Origin: Thermotogota bacterium ADurb.Bin062
Lineage (GTDB): Bacteria > Thermotogota > Thermotogae > MWEM01
Length of the DNA: 45,673 nucleotides
NCBI GenBank assembly: GCA_002071085.1
Contig: MWEM01000019.1
Span: 1 to 45,673, forward strand
Direction of reading: 5' to 3'
How positions within the stretch are numbered: the stretch's first letter is position 1; each line of letters opens with the position of its first letter. Position numbers and translations under genes: made by a program. Positions 1 to 7,891 of the stretch are shown in pieces. The notes under the pieces are model-generated. The model ran no database searches. It saw only the letters and a program-made list of their open reading frames with translations, and was not told where the DNA came from.

Positions 1-1
1 A

Positions 2-424
2 GTCGCAGTGACGATTTCGGAATTGCCGCGGACAGAAGCGAACGAACGGTTTTTCCAGGTCTGTACGATCTACCTGTTCGATACGATGGGCGGGGAGTAT
101 TTCCAACAATTGTCAGAGCTGATGAAAACGGTATCGGAAGAAAGGAGCGAAAAGATGCAAACAATCGCGGATATGCTCAGACAGGAAGGTATGGAAAAAG
201 GAATTCTGAAAGGCAGAGAAGAAGGCTTAGAAAATGGGATTATAAAAGGCAGAGAAGAAGGCCGGGAAGAGCTCCTTTGGAAACTAATAGCCAAAAAATT
301 CCCTAAAGCCTCGCAAAAGTATTTTGAAAGACTGAAGTCCCTTACAATAGAGCAACTTGACTCCTTGGGACTTGAGTTGATCGATATGAAAAACGAGGAA
401 GAGTTAAAGAAGCATTTAATGTAG
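2..424 (+). CDS. Rpn family recombination-promoting nuclease, C-terminal part (partial)
   Basis: The open frame runs in from the left edge, so the start of the gene lies outside the window; the GTG at 8 is probably an internal valine. What remains is about 140 residues: a helical stretch, then the lysine/glutamate-rich repeat KGREEG found three times around residues 69-86, then a C-terminal block reading roughly LLxKLIAKKFP...LTIEQLDSLGLELID. That repeat plus the final block resembles the tail (DUF4351-like) of Rpn/PD-(D/E)XK nuclease family 'transposases'. The catalytic PD-(D/E)XK domain would lie upstream and cannot be seen. Family members are implicated in RecA-independent recombination. 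A possible weak hairpin follows the stop. The family call rests only on the tail, so it is moderately sure. Confidence 0.6.
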   Translation, partial: VAVTISELPRTEANERFFQVCTIYLFDTMGGEYFQQLSELMKTVSEERSEKMQTIADMLRQEGMEKGILKGREEGLENGIIKGREEGREELLWKLIAKKFPKASQKYFERLKSLTIEQLDSLGLELIDMKNEEELKKHLM

Positions 425-481
425 AGAGTCCGACAAAAGGCTTGAACGCGATTTGATGGATCGTGTGCGCGAAGTAATGGT

Positions 482-510
482 GGCTCCTTTGGGGGCCGTT
501 ATTTCCCACC
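482..510 (+). terminator. Possible weak terminator after the Rpn-type gene
   Basis: GGCTCC (482-487) can pair with GGGGCC (492-497, including one G-T pair) around a TTTG loop. The bases that follow are only moderately T-rich, and a run of T begins at about 513. It is in the right place, about 60 bases after the stop, but it is a poor match to a classical terminator. Confidence 0.3.
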
Positions 511-583
511 TCGTTTTTGTCTTTTTTCTTATCATACCCCGATATAATACCCACACACCGCGGCCAATAAAAAACAGGGGCTG

Positions 584-592
584 TGGTATAAT
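584..592 (+). promoter_or_regulatory. Extended -10 promoter for the small exported protein
   Basis: TGG followed by TATAAT (587-592) lies 24 bases before the ATG at 616. There is no recognisable TTGACA about 17 bases upstream, so recognition would depend on the extended -10 TG. The same TGnTATAAT arrangement is seen before many genes in this window. Confidence 0.55.
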
Positions 593-615
593 CGGAAAAA
601 ATGAGGAGGAATAAT

Positions 616-993
616 ATGAAAAGAGCCCTTTGTGTGATGGTGTTGTCTTTGATCGCAATAACCGCCGTTCTAGCCGCGCCGCTCTCCCGTACGATCGTGA
701 TCGGCACTGAGACGTTGGCCTTCACTGAGAGCCAGTTCTCAAGCCTGCTCGTCCGATACGAGAAAGAAGCCGCCCCGGAAGAATGCGGTGTCATCCTCAA
801 ACTGTTTTTGAAAAGCGGCCCTTACCACTACCTTTCGAAAGTGGTGAAACTGACCTTTCCAAAGTACTTTTCTCTCCCTCGGCCGGACTACGATCTGCAA
901 ATTCTCAAAATTCGGTACCATATAGAGCAACGCATCCAAACCTTTATGGAAGGCCGAGAAACCGTCTTGCATATCAACCTGTCCGATTTCTAA
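616..993 (+). CDS. Small exported protein of unknown function
   Basis: I do not recognise this 125-residue protein. The ATG at 616 is chosen over the one at 601 because GAGGAGGA (603-610) sits at the right distance before it and would be inside the longer version. The N-terminus is a signal peptide: MKR, a hydrophobic core of about 15 residues (ALCVMVLSLIAITAVL), then AAP as a likely signal peptidase I site near residue 21. The mature part is about 100 residues, basic in the middle, with a single Cys, and ends in an HINLSDF segment resembling a beta-strand. It stands alone, with its own promoter, and converges on the acetyltransferase gene. It is probably periplasmic or surface exposed. Confidence 0.65.
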   Translation: MKRALCVMVLSLIAITAVLAAPLSRTIVIGTETLAFTESQFSSLLVRYEKEAAPEECGVILKLFLKSGPYHYLSKVVKLTFPKYFSLPRPDYDLQILKIRYHIEQRIQTFMEGRETVLHINLSDF

Positions 994-1079
994 GGCAGGG
1001 ACCACCTCGGGCCAAACTGCCGTGGGAGATCTCGGCTCGACGCCGCGCGACCCGCTGCTCTTTCGGTTGAGTCCCTTTT

Positions 1080-2009
1080 CTAAACGTAATTTATACCGGG
1101 CAAAGGCATACCGAGCCACACGTTTTCGTCACAAGCCGCTGCGTTCAATACCTTCGCTGTAAAGTACGGCGGGAAGTGGTAACGGGTTTGTATTTGGTAC
1201 CCCTCTCGCTCCAATAGCCTTAGCATTACGTCGTCTGATTGCGGAACCCAAATAAAGGACGGACGACCGGTTTCTGTTATCAGTGTCTGCAAACCGCGCA
1301 ACACCCCTAAGCGATCTCCGGCGTATTCGATCGGGTACTTCTCGCTACCGCGTAGTATGAAATAGGCGATAGGCGTTTCTTGATCATAGACTAAAAAGGT
1401 CGGACCAATCTGAGAGATCGGGATCGAGCGTGGGCCTTGCGCCTTTAACGTCGGATTCACGTCGAGAAGCCTCCGGAAATCTTCCGGTTCTCTACGGAAC
1501 AGTTTCTGTTCTCCCGCGTATAACTCGAGAACCGTATCGAGGTCGGCCTCCGTATAGACACGCACTCGAACCTCGGGAGACTTGTTTTGAGCCGTCAATG
1601 GATACTCATAGGTCACCCCGCGCTCTTCGTAGCCTTGGCGTAAATAAAGAGGTCGGTTTCCGGAAATGAGACAAAGATCGACCCCTTCCTGATGCATCGC
1701 TTCTTCCGCCATCTCCAGCAACCGAGAAGCAATGCCGCTTCCGCGGTGTTCGGGCAAGGTCGCCACGGCCCCTAAAAACCCCACGCAGACACGCCTGCCT
1801 TCCGAAAGATAGTCAGTTCTTTGATAGGCCAGGTGGGAGACGACGCGACCTTCCTCCACCGCGACGAAGACCCTCGCGAGGTTTTTTAAATCGAATAGCA
1901 GCGGGAATTCCAATTGCATCGTAGGGTCGTATTTGCTACGAAAAACTTGATTAATGACGGAAAAAACCTGTAGTAGTTCGGTAGAACGCGCGAGTCTGAA
2001 TTCGACCAT
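1080..2009 (-). CDS. GNAT family N-acetyltransferase, two-domain
   Basis: This is a 309-residue acetyltransferase of unknown substrate. Residues 1 to about 150 form a GNAT domain; the acetyl-CoA binding segment is VATLPEHRGSGIASRLLEMA (residues 82-101), with the usual R/Q-x-x-G-x-G/A core as RGSGIA. The C-terminal half (about 155-309) looks like a second, degenerate GNAT or sterol-carrier-like fold, as in Eis-type enzymes, but without a clear acetyl-CoA loop. The start is the ATG at 2009: it follows AAGGGAAGGGGGATCGGA, whereas the upstream in-frame ATG at 2060 has no ribosome site. An extended -10 motif lies about 200 bases upstream at 2215-2223. It is monocistronic. The family is secure and the substrate unknown. 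Confidence 0.85.
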   Translation of the reverse strand: MVEFRLARSTELLQVFSVINQVFRSKYDPTMQLEFPLLFDLKNLARVFVAVEEGRVVSHLAYQRTDYLSEGRRVCVGFLGAVATLPEHRGSGIASRLLEMAEEAMHQEGVDLCLISGNRPLYLRQGYEERGVTYEYPLTAQNKSPEVRVRVYTEADLDTVLELYAGEQKLFRREPEDFRRLLDVNPTLKAQGPRSIPISQIGPTFLVYDQETPIAYFILRGSEKYPIEYAGDRLGVLRGLQTLITETGRPSFIWVPQSDDVMLRLLEREGYQIQTRYHFPPYFTAKVLNAAACDENVWLGMPLPGINYV

Positions 2010-2214
2010 TCCGATCCCCCTTCCCTTTTGTATGGTGTGCTGTGAAAACAAAAACTCCATAACGTCTTCTGTCGGCTTTCCGAACTCACTAGGCTCCCAT
2101 CGATCCGCGATTCGTCAAAAATCATTCGTTAGTGCCTTGGAGAGTGGGCCCCTCAAACGCGAAAAGCGAAGCGTGTCTTCGATCGATCAAAACGCGAAGG
2201 CTTCCGCGAACCCA

Positions 2215-2223
2215 ATTATAGCA
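2215..2223 (-). promoter_or_regulatory. Extended -10 promoter, probably for the GNAT gene
   Basis: On the minus strand this reads TGC TATAAT. It would give the acetyltransferase gene an untranslated leader of about 200 bases, which I could not assign to a known riboswitch. Confidence 0.45.
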
Positions 2224-2235
2224 TGAACAGCGAGT

Positions 2236-2960
2236 GACGGGGCGTGTTGGTGTGGGTCAAGTTTTGGGGAGTACTCAAGAAACAAGGCCAGAATCGATCG
2301 CACGATTTTTAGTCCACATAGTCATCGCGGCGTAAGCGACCCTTCTTTTCGCGACGGCGCGATACGCATTTCAAAAGAAGGGTTCGCACGGAGGGCGCGC
2401 TGGGAACGCCAACTTTCAAGTTGGCACGGTTTCTAAGCCGTTAAAAAGACAAAAAGAAGGGTTCGCACGGAGAACACAGAGGGCACAGAGAAAGAAAAAA
2501 GAAGGGTTCGCACCGAGGGCACAGAGGGCACAGAGAAAGATGAAAACAAGAAGACATGCCAAACTGAAATTTGGCGTTCCCAGGAGTTCCCAGAAAAGCC
2601 AGAACAACAGACAAAAGCAAGAAGATATGCCGGACTGAAGTCCAGCGTTTCTAGGCGTTCCAAAGCGGGGAATCGCGGGGTCCCGTTGGTTACCCCGCGA
2701 TAACCCCACACGATCATCGAGACTTCGGTGCTTCCGAAGTTAGTCCGCTGGTTACCCCGCGATGATCCTCTTAGTTATGTCGCCCCATAACTTGACACAC
2801 GAGGCGTGTTGGCGAGCACCTTTTCTCCGAGACCTTGGGTGGGATGATAAAAACCGAGTTGTCATTTACGCTTATGTGACCTCCTTTTTCCCTCGTCATT
2901 TTACTGGCCTACCTCTAGCGGTTCAACAGAATCCACACATCGTGTTACTGTTAACTGACG
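2236..2960. repeat. Composite intergenic repeat block 1
   Basis: The block holds several repeat modules and no credible gene. Family E, minus orientation, is at about 2236-2303. Family B, a palindrome in minus orientation with ATCGCG/CGCGAT ends, is at 2324-2363. Family A hairpins are at 2408-2425 (stem AACTT), 2558-2575 (stem AAAC) and 2629-2646 (stem GGAC). Family D tracts with GCACGGAG, CACAGAG and GGGCACAGAG units lie at about 2455-2545. Family C, a 10-bp stem palindrome, is at 2672-2701. A partial family E copy is at about 2775-2800. Short ORFs rich in Cys and Leu over family D are translation artefacts. Confidence 0.8.
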
Positions 2961-3020
2961 TTTAAAAAATGAGAACGAATCGACCTTATGCTCGTGAAAT
3001 GTCCGAAATTCCCAATTTTA

Positions 3021-3029
3021 TGGTAATAT
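3021..3029 (+). promoter_or_regulatory. Extended -10 promoter for the ComFB-like gene
   Basis: TGG followed by TAATAT lies about 45 bases before the GTG at 3071. It falls inside the longer open frame, which supports the shorter protein start. Confidence 0.4.
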
Positions 3030-3070
3030 CGGAAGGCGCAGAAATTTCGGAAACTCGAGGCGGTGACCAG

Positions 3071-3388
3071 GTGAATAAGGGCGATTCTCCTTTTCTATTC
3101 GAGAATATTATGGAACTCGTCGTGGATGAAGTCATAGAAGACTTGCTCAAAGTGCCGACTTTGCAGGTGTGTCGGTGCGATCGGTGTTATATCGACATCA
3201 AAGCTCTCGCTTTGAACCGATTGCCCCCGAAATACGTAGTCACGGAACGGGGAGAGATCTTCGCCAAACTCGGTACCTTCCGGAATCAAGTGCGAGTGGA
3301 CGTGCTGAAAGCCGTGATCGAAGCGATAGAAATCGTAAGGCAGCGGCCATCCCACTCGGCTCTCAGTCCGGTGTTTAAAAAAGAATAA
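3071..3388 (+). CDS. comFB: Late competence development protein ComFB family
   Basis: This is a 105-residue ComFB-like protein. The frame is open from 2969, but residues before V35 of that frame look unlike the family. A GTG at 3071 preceded by GAGGCGG fits the family length. Visible features are an N-terminal helix (FENIMELVVDEVIEDLL), a cysteine cluster C34, C36, C39 in VCRCDRCYIDIKALALNRLP that probably binds zinc, and PKYVVTERGEIFAKL, the hallmark of the family. In Bacillus comFB lies in the DNA-uptake comF operon but its own role is unclear; homologues in other phyla bind c-di-nucleotides or regulate motility. Here no comFA or comFC is adjacent, so its job cannot be inferred from its neighbours. 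Confidence 0.85.
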   Translation: MNKGDSPFLFENIMELVVDEVIEDLLKVPTLQVCRCDRCYIDIKALALNRLPPKYVVTERGEIFAKLGTFRNQVRVDVLKAVIEAIEIVRQRPSHSALSPVFKKE

Positions 3389-3535
3389 GAGCCCTCGAGA
3401 GGGGCGTGCAACAGAGACGGTTCGCCCCTTTTTTCGGACGAAGCGTTTCGACAATGAACTCTTGCCACACCGCCCATAGCAATTTTCAACAACAAGAGCT
3501 AGGGCTATCCAAACGTCAAAGAGGAACGATAACGG

Positions 3536-4474
3536 ATGAAAAGGCGCTTACTTTTAGTGAATCTTCTCTTTATCACCGTATACCTATTTTCTTACAAAAT
3601 CGCCCTTCCGATGGGGCCGACACTGGTCTCCGTCTTGCCTATCACCGAGGGGCGCATCGCCCCCGAGGGGAATTACGAATTCGTCCATTGGAAATCCTTT
3701 GACGAGGCGATCGCGATGGTGGCAAGCCGGCAAGTCTCCGCAATACTCCTACCGGTCAGCTACGGGGCAACTCTGCACGACAAAGGGCTTCCAGTGAAAC
3801 TCGTCGCCGTTACCTTATGGAATAGCTTTTTTTGTGTCTCAGACGGGTGGGACTACACGGGTATCGCGTCTTTACGGAGCCAAACCCTTTACTTCGCGCA
3901 GGGTAAAGGCCAAACGGCCGATGTCGTCCTGCGGATTTTGTTGAAGGCGAAGGGCCTGGATCCGGACAGGGACCTCTCGATGAAGTACCTCTCCCCTCCG
4001 GAGATCGTAGCCTTCTTCCAAAAAGGGCTTGCGACGCTCGCGATCGTTCCGGAGCCCTACGCTTCGCTGATTTTGAACCTGAAGCCGAAGGCATCGATCG
4101 CCTTCGATCTGCAGACCCTATGGCAAGAGACGTTGAAAACGGCCTTCCGCCTACCGGTCACCGGGCTCTTCTACGTGCCTGCGGCGAACGAGCCACCTTC
4201 CCAAACGAAAGACCAAGTCAACACCCTCCGGCAAGATTTCCAAAAGGCCACAGGGTTTCTTTCCAATCATCTGGAAGAAATGGCCGCGCTGGCGACCTCT
4301 GTCTTCCCGGGTATGGCCGAAGGGGTTATCCTCCGTTCGATCGGAAACTCCGAGTACGACTTCTCTTTTTCGGAGGAAGACAAGAAGGCGCTCATACACT
4401 ACTTCGACACGATTTCACGATTTCTACCCGAAAGTTTGCCCGCCGTTCCGGATGAGGACTTCTATCTGTTCTAG
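3536..4474 (+). CDS. ABC transporter substrate-binding protein, NMT1/SsuA-like
   Basis: This is a 312-residue periplasmic-type binding protein of an SsuABC/TauABC-class importer. The N-terminus is a hydrophobic signal or anchor (residues 5-22) without a lipobox cysteine. The mature protein has the NMT1/SsuA two-lobed pattern: SFDEAIAMVASRQVSAILLPVSYGATL (about 54-81), then LKAKGLDP..DLSMKYLSPPEIVAFFQKGLATLAIVPEPYASLI (about 133-178). The substrate (sulfonate, nitrate, thiamine precursor or other) cannot be told from sequence. AGAGGAACG precedes the ATG. The permease gene starts 23 bases before its stop, so the two are translationally coupled. Confidence 0.85.
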   Translation: MKRRLLLVNLLFITVYLFSYKIALPMGPTLVSVLPITEGRIAPEGNYEFVHWKSFDEAIAMVASRQVSAILLPVSYGATLHDKGLPVKLVAVTLWNSFFCVSDGWDYTGIASLRSQTLYFAQGKGQTADVVLRILLKAKGLDPDRDLSMKYLSPPEIVAFFQKGLATLAIVPEPYASLILNLKPKASIAFDLQTLWQETLKTAFRLPVTGLFYVPAANEPPSQTKDQVNTLRQDFQKATGFLSNHLEEMAALATSVFPGMAEGVILRSIGNSEYDFSFSEEDKKALIHYFDTISRFLPESLPAVPDEDFYLF

Positions 4475-5231
4475 TCTCTTCAAGTACGGCCTAGGCTTGT
4501 TCCTGATCGCGTTGGGTTGGGAGTTGGCTTCCCTCTGGTTTCGTTCTTCCTTGGTTCTCCCGAGTCTGTCAGAGGTGTTCGCAGCCTTTTTCGGATTATT
4601 GAACGACCCGAGCCTATGGATGCATCTTTCTTCAACCTTCTTCAAGGCCTTTTTCGGGTTGTTCCTCGCTTTGGCCATAGGCCTTCCCCTCGGCGTTTTG
4701 ATCGGTCTTAGCGCCTTTTTTTCTCAGTTGCTCTTACCCGCCCTTGTGTTGTTAAAGAGTATGCCGATCATCTCCTGGCTGACGAGCATCTTGATCCTTT
4801 GGGGGATCGGTTGGAAAGCTCCCGTGTTCATCGTTTTAGTCACCTTGCTACCGATCGTCATCTATCACGCCGCGAACGGGATCAAAACGGTGGACAAACA
4901 ACTCTTGGAATTGGTGAAGCTCAACAACTTGCCCTTTAGGAAAGCCTTTTCCGGTATCTACCTACCGTCTATCGTACCGTTCATTGTTTCCTCCGTTGAG
5001 ATCAGCATCGGAACGATGTGGAAAACCGTGGTCGCGGCAGAATTCTTGGCGGGAGAGAAAGGTATCGGAGTTCAAATCGCCTGGAACAAGTATTATGTCC
5101 AAACTCCCGTCGTTTTTGCCTACACCCTTTTCGTGATCATCATCGGATTGGGATTGGAAATCTTGTTGAACGCGTTTTTTTCTAGCCCGTTTATGAGGCG
5201 GTGGCGTGGGTTATGGAGCACGTCGTACTGA
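4452..5231 (+). CDS. ABC transporter permease, SsuC/TauC-like
   Basis: This 259-residue inner-membrane permease has about six transmembrane helices. The cytoplasmic EAA loop that docks the ATPase is visible at about residues 151-178 (ELVKLNNLPFRKAFSGIYLP), and the SsuC-type GTMWKTVVAAEFLAGEKGIGVQI follows. Its start overlaps the binding-protein gene by 23 bases, and its end overlaps the ATPase gene by 19 bases. Its role is to form the channel of a three-component importer with the genes on either side. Confidence 0.9.
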   Translation: MRTSICSSLFKYGLGLFLIALGWELASLWFRSSLVLPSLSEVFAAFFGLLNDPSLWMHLSSTFFKAFFGLFLALAIGLPLGVLIGLSAFFSQLLLPALVLLKSMPIISWLTSILILWGIGWKAPVFIVLVTLLPIVIYHAANGIKTVDKQLLELVKLNNLPFRKAFSGIYLPSIVPFIVSSVEISIGTMWKTVVAAEFLAGEKGIGVQIAWNKYYVQTPVVFAYTLFVIIIGLGLEILLNAFFSSPFMRRWRGLWSTSY

Positions 5232-5911
5232 AAGGCATCCACAAAGCGTTCGGCCGATTGCGGGTCCTAGACGGGATCGACTTGGTTGTCGAACGGCAAC
5301 ACGCCGTCGCCCTATTGGGTCCTTCGGGCTGCGGTAAAACGACGCTCATTCGGATGGTCGCCGGTCTCGAAAAACCGGATCGTGGAGAGATAGCGACCTT
5401 ACCCGGCGGAGTCAGTTTCGCCTTTCAGGAACCCCGCTTGATCCCTTGGAAAACCGTGCGGGAAAACTTGACGTTCTTTCTACCGGAACCCAAAATCGAT
5501 TCGAGCTTCTTAGACGCTTTCGAGTTGACAGAGATCTTGGACGCCTATCCGCACCAATTGAGCGGCGGGCTCAAGCAAAAGGTCAACATCGGAAGGGCGC
5601 TGTTGCTTAATAAGCCCCTGCTGCTTCTGGATGAGCCCTTTCAAAATATCGACGTGAACACGCGGGTTTCCTATATCCGCTCGATCACCGAACGGAGAAA
5701 AGAAGAAGGCTTCACGATGATCTTGATCACCCACAATCTACGAGAAGCCTTGCTTTTTGCCGATCGATTGGTCTTCTTCGGACCCAAACCCGCGCGTATC
5801 GTCGGTGAATGGCTGGTTAAAAGACCGCCTGACCAGTCTTTCCGCTCTTTCGACTGGCTGTTCGAAGAAGAGAGGAAGGTCGTCGCGCTATTTCCGGAAT
5901 TTATGATTTAA
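5213..5911 (+). CDS. ABC transporter ATP-binding protein, SsuB/TauB-like
   Basis: This 232-residue ATPase completes the importer. Walker A is GPSGCGKTT (36-44), the Q-loop FAFQEPRLIPW, the signature LSGGLKQ, Walker B LLLLDEPF, and the switch histidine is in LITHN. The signature has LK where most family members have M/Q-R. The ATG at 5213 is preferred to the GTG at 5201 because the protein family begins at MEHVVLKGI and GAGGCGG lies upstream at a usable distance. A G/C-rich hairpin follows the stop and separates it from the convergent pepF. Confidence 0.92.
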   Translation: MEHVVLKGIHKAFGRLRVLDGIDLVVERQHAVALLGPSGCGKTTLIRMVAGLEKPDRGEIATLPGGVSFAFQEPRLIPWKTVRENLTFFLPEPKIDSSFLDAFELTEILDAYPHQLSGGLKQKVNIGRALLLNKPLLLLDEPFQNIDVNTRVSYIRSITERRKEEGFTMILITHNLREALLFADRLVFFGPKPARIVGEWLVKRPPDQSFRSFDWLFEEERKVVALFPEFMI

Positions 5912-5930
5912 AAAGTTGGATATCTTCCCA

Positions 5931-5961
5931 ACGGGCCCCTCGTTTCTTTCCCCGGGCCCGT
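5931..5961. terminator. Hairpin between convergent genes
   Basis: ACGGGCCC (5931-5938) pairs perfectly with GGGCCCGT (5954-5961) around a 15-base T-rich loop. It lies between the ABC operon and pepF, which converge, and could act on both strands. It lacks a long T tail, so Rho-independent action is uncertain. Confidence 0.5.
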
Positions 5962-5972
5962 AGGTAAGTCGT

Positions 5973-7727
5973 CTATACCGAAAGCGACTCCAACCTATCG
6001 ATGTACCCCTTCACGATATCAAAACCTTTCTGCCAGAAGGTCTCGGAGGTTAAGTCGATGCCCAAGGGAGCGAGCAGTTTTTCCGGATGATCGCTACCGC
6101 CACTCGCCAATAACGCCTTGTATTTCGGAATGAAACGCTTTCCCTCTTCCTTGTATTTCCCATATAGCGACAAAACTAAGAGGTTGGCAAAATTATAGGC
6201 GTAAACGTAGTACGGGACCCCGTAAATGTGTGGGATCGAGGACCATTCCGCGTGATACTCCTCGGGGATGGTCAGGCTGGTCAGGAACATCTTCTGCAAT
6301 TCGCCTTTATAGAGCTCACAGAGTTCTTCCCACGGTACGAAACCTTCCTCAGTGATGCGCCGATGGGAGGACACTTCGAACCGCGCAAACATATTTTGTC
6401 GGAAAGTGGTGGCGAACATATCTTCGATCGTTCGCGCTAGAAAGAGCATCTGGCTCTCTGCGTCCAACTCGCCCATCAGCTTGTCGAAGACGATCATCTC
6501 CCCGAAGACCGAAGCGATTTCGGCCATAGTTAGCGGGGTGAAGAAGTTGAGATAAGACTGTTTCGCAGAGAGGGTGCCGTGTACCCCGTGACCCAACTCG
6601 TGGGCCAAGGTCATAATCTCGCGGATATTCCCATCGAAATTGAGCAGGATGAATGGCTTCCCATGGGGATAGGCGTAAGAACAGAATGCCCCGGCTCGCT
6701 TGCCGGGAACGATTTTGGAGTCTATTCTCCGCTCTTCGAAGAAGCTCTCGACGATCTTTCCGATATCTCGATCAAAATGAAGGTATGCGTCCAACACGAT
6801 CTGCTTCGCTTCCTCATAGGTATAGGTTTTCTTGACAGTTTCCAATGGCGCGTAGATATCCGCCGGGGTCATTTTCAAACCGAGTTTTTTCCCTTTCCAA
6901 CGATAGTAGCGTTCGACCAAAATCGCGTTGTCCGTTGTCACCTCTATCAATTTTCCGACCGTTCGATCGTCGGTTTCGTTTTCGCGGTTGCGCATAGAAA
7001 TGCTGCTAGGGTACTTCCGTAAAGAGGCTTCCGTGTCGTAATCCGTTTGTATGATGTTATAGAGGTTGGCGAGCGCGATTTGATTCTCCTCGTACTTTTT
7101 AAAATACACTTTCATCGCTTTCCTGCGGGTTTTTGAGTCCGGATGGTAACGGAGGTTTCTCACCTGCTCACCGGTGAGCGTTTTCTTCTCCCCGTCTACC
7201 GTGAGAGAAAAGGAGAAAGCGGAAACGATCTTGTCGTAAAGCTCCGACAGGCGACCCCGGCCGGAGTTGGAGCGAGCCGCCAAAACTTGCTCGGTCTCAA
7301 CTGAAAAGGTATTCGCTTTGCCGATTCGAACTTTTTCGATGACGTGCCGATAGGCCGGTATCTCTGTCTCGAGCTCTTTAAGCGCGTCATCTGACAATCG
7401 AGCGAGCGACGGGGTTATAAACGCGAAATTTTGCCTGATTTTCGCCTCGTAGTTCGCGCATAGGCCTAGCAATTTCTGCGCTTCGAGGTTTGCCGTGTTT
7501 TGGGCAAAATAGAGAAAGGAGAATTCACCCGCGCGTGCGATCTTTTGGATGATTTTTTCCTGAGTTTTGAATAGCTTTTCCAAGCCCTTCGCGTCTATCT
7601 TAGGCTTTGAAAAGAACTTGACGCCTTCAGTTTGGTATTCTTCGGACTCCTTGAGCGCTTCCTTCAGATCCTTTACCAAGTTCGGGTCCTGATGGTCTTT
7701 GTAAAAAAACGTTAAATCCCACTGCAC
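5973..7727 (-). CDS. pepF: Oligoendopeptidase F (M3 metallopeptidase)
   Basis: This 584-residue cytosolic zinc peptidase would cleave medium-length peptides. The M3 zinc motif HELGH is at residues 376-380 within TLAHELGHGVHG; the third ligand is expected in the downstream segment around MAEIASVFGEMIVFD. The N-terminal helical domain (about 110-180) and the length match PepF. The start is GTG (7727), seven bases after a strong GGAGGTGA. A promoter-like TTGCGA and TATAAT 19 bases apart lie upstream. The gene is monocistronic and diverges from oadB. Its presence fits a peptide-fermenting lifestyle. Confidence 0.95.
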   Translation of the reverse strand: MQWDLTFFYKDHQDPNLVKDLKEALKESEEYQTEGVKFFSKPKIDAKGLEKLFKTQEKIIQKIARAGEFSFLYFAQNTANLEAQKLLGLCANYEAKIRQNFAFITPSLARLSDDALKELETEIPAYRHVIEKVRIGKANTFSVETEQVLAARSNSGRGRLSELYDKIVSAFSFSLTVDGEKKTLTGEQVRNLRYHPDSKTRRKAMKVYFKKYEENQIALANLYNIIQTDYDTEASLRKYPSSISMRNRENETDDRTVGKLIEVTTDNAILVERYYRWKGKKLGLKMTPADIYAPLETVKKTYTYEEAKQIVLDAYLHFDRDIGKIVESFFEERRIDSKIVPGKRAGAFCSYAYPHGKPFILLNFDGNIREIMTLAHELGHGVHGTLSAKQSYLNFFTPLTMAEIASVFGEMIVFDKLMGELDAESQMLFLARTIEDMFATTFRQNMFARFEVSSHRRITEEGFVPWEELCELYKGELQKMFLTSLTIPEEYHAEWSSIPHIYGVPYYVYAYNFANLLVLSLYGKYKEEGKRFIPKYKALLASGGSDHPEKLLAPLGIDLTSETFWQKGFDIVKGYIDRLESLSV

Positions 7728-7750
7728 GGGGACTCACCTCCGGAATATGG

Positions 7751-7781
7751 ATTATACGTGACTATTCTATACGACTCGCAA
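7751..7781 (-). promoter_or_regulatory. pepF promoter
   Basis: On the minus strand TTGCGA (7781-7776) and TATAAT (7756-7751) are separated by 19 bases, 24 bases before the GTG start of pepF. The long spacer matches the one seen before both chemotaxis genes. Confidence 0.5.
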
Positions 7782-7817
7782 GCCTTTGGCAAGTGAGGTT
7801 CTTTTTCTTGGGTTTTG

Positions 7818-7849
7818 TGATAAAATCTTACCGGCCGTAGACAGCCGGT
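7818..7849 (+). promoter_or_regulatory. oadB promoter with a 5'-end hairpin
   Basis: TGA TAAAAT (7818-7826) is an extended -10. The transcript would begin near 7833, at a hairpin ACCGGC/GCCGGT (7830-7835 with 7844-7849). A hairpin at the very 5' end can protect an mRNA; there is no T-run to suggest attenuation. Confidence 0.4.
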
Positions 7850-7891
7850 TCAAAACGAGAATACGCCGGTCTGCGTTGGAGGGATGACTCT

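Noticed and set aside
2762-2965. 67-residue open frame
   Set aside because: It begins inside repeat DNA, has no ribosome site and no family resemblance; part of it overlaps a family E repeat.
2969-3070. N-terminal extension of the ComFB-like protein
   Set aside because: An extended -10 promoter lies within it, and family similarity begins only after the GTG at 3071, which has its own ribosome site.
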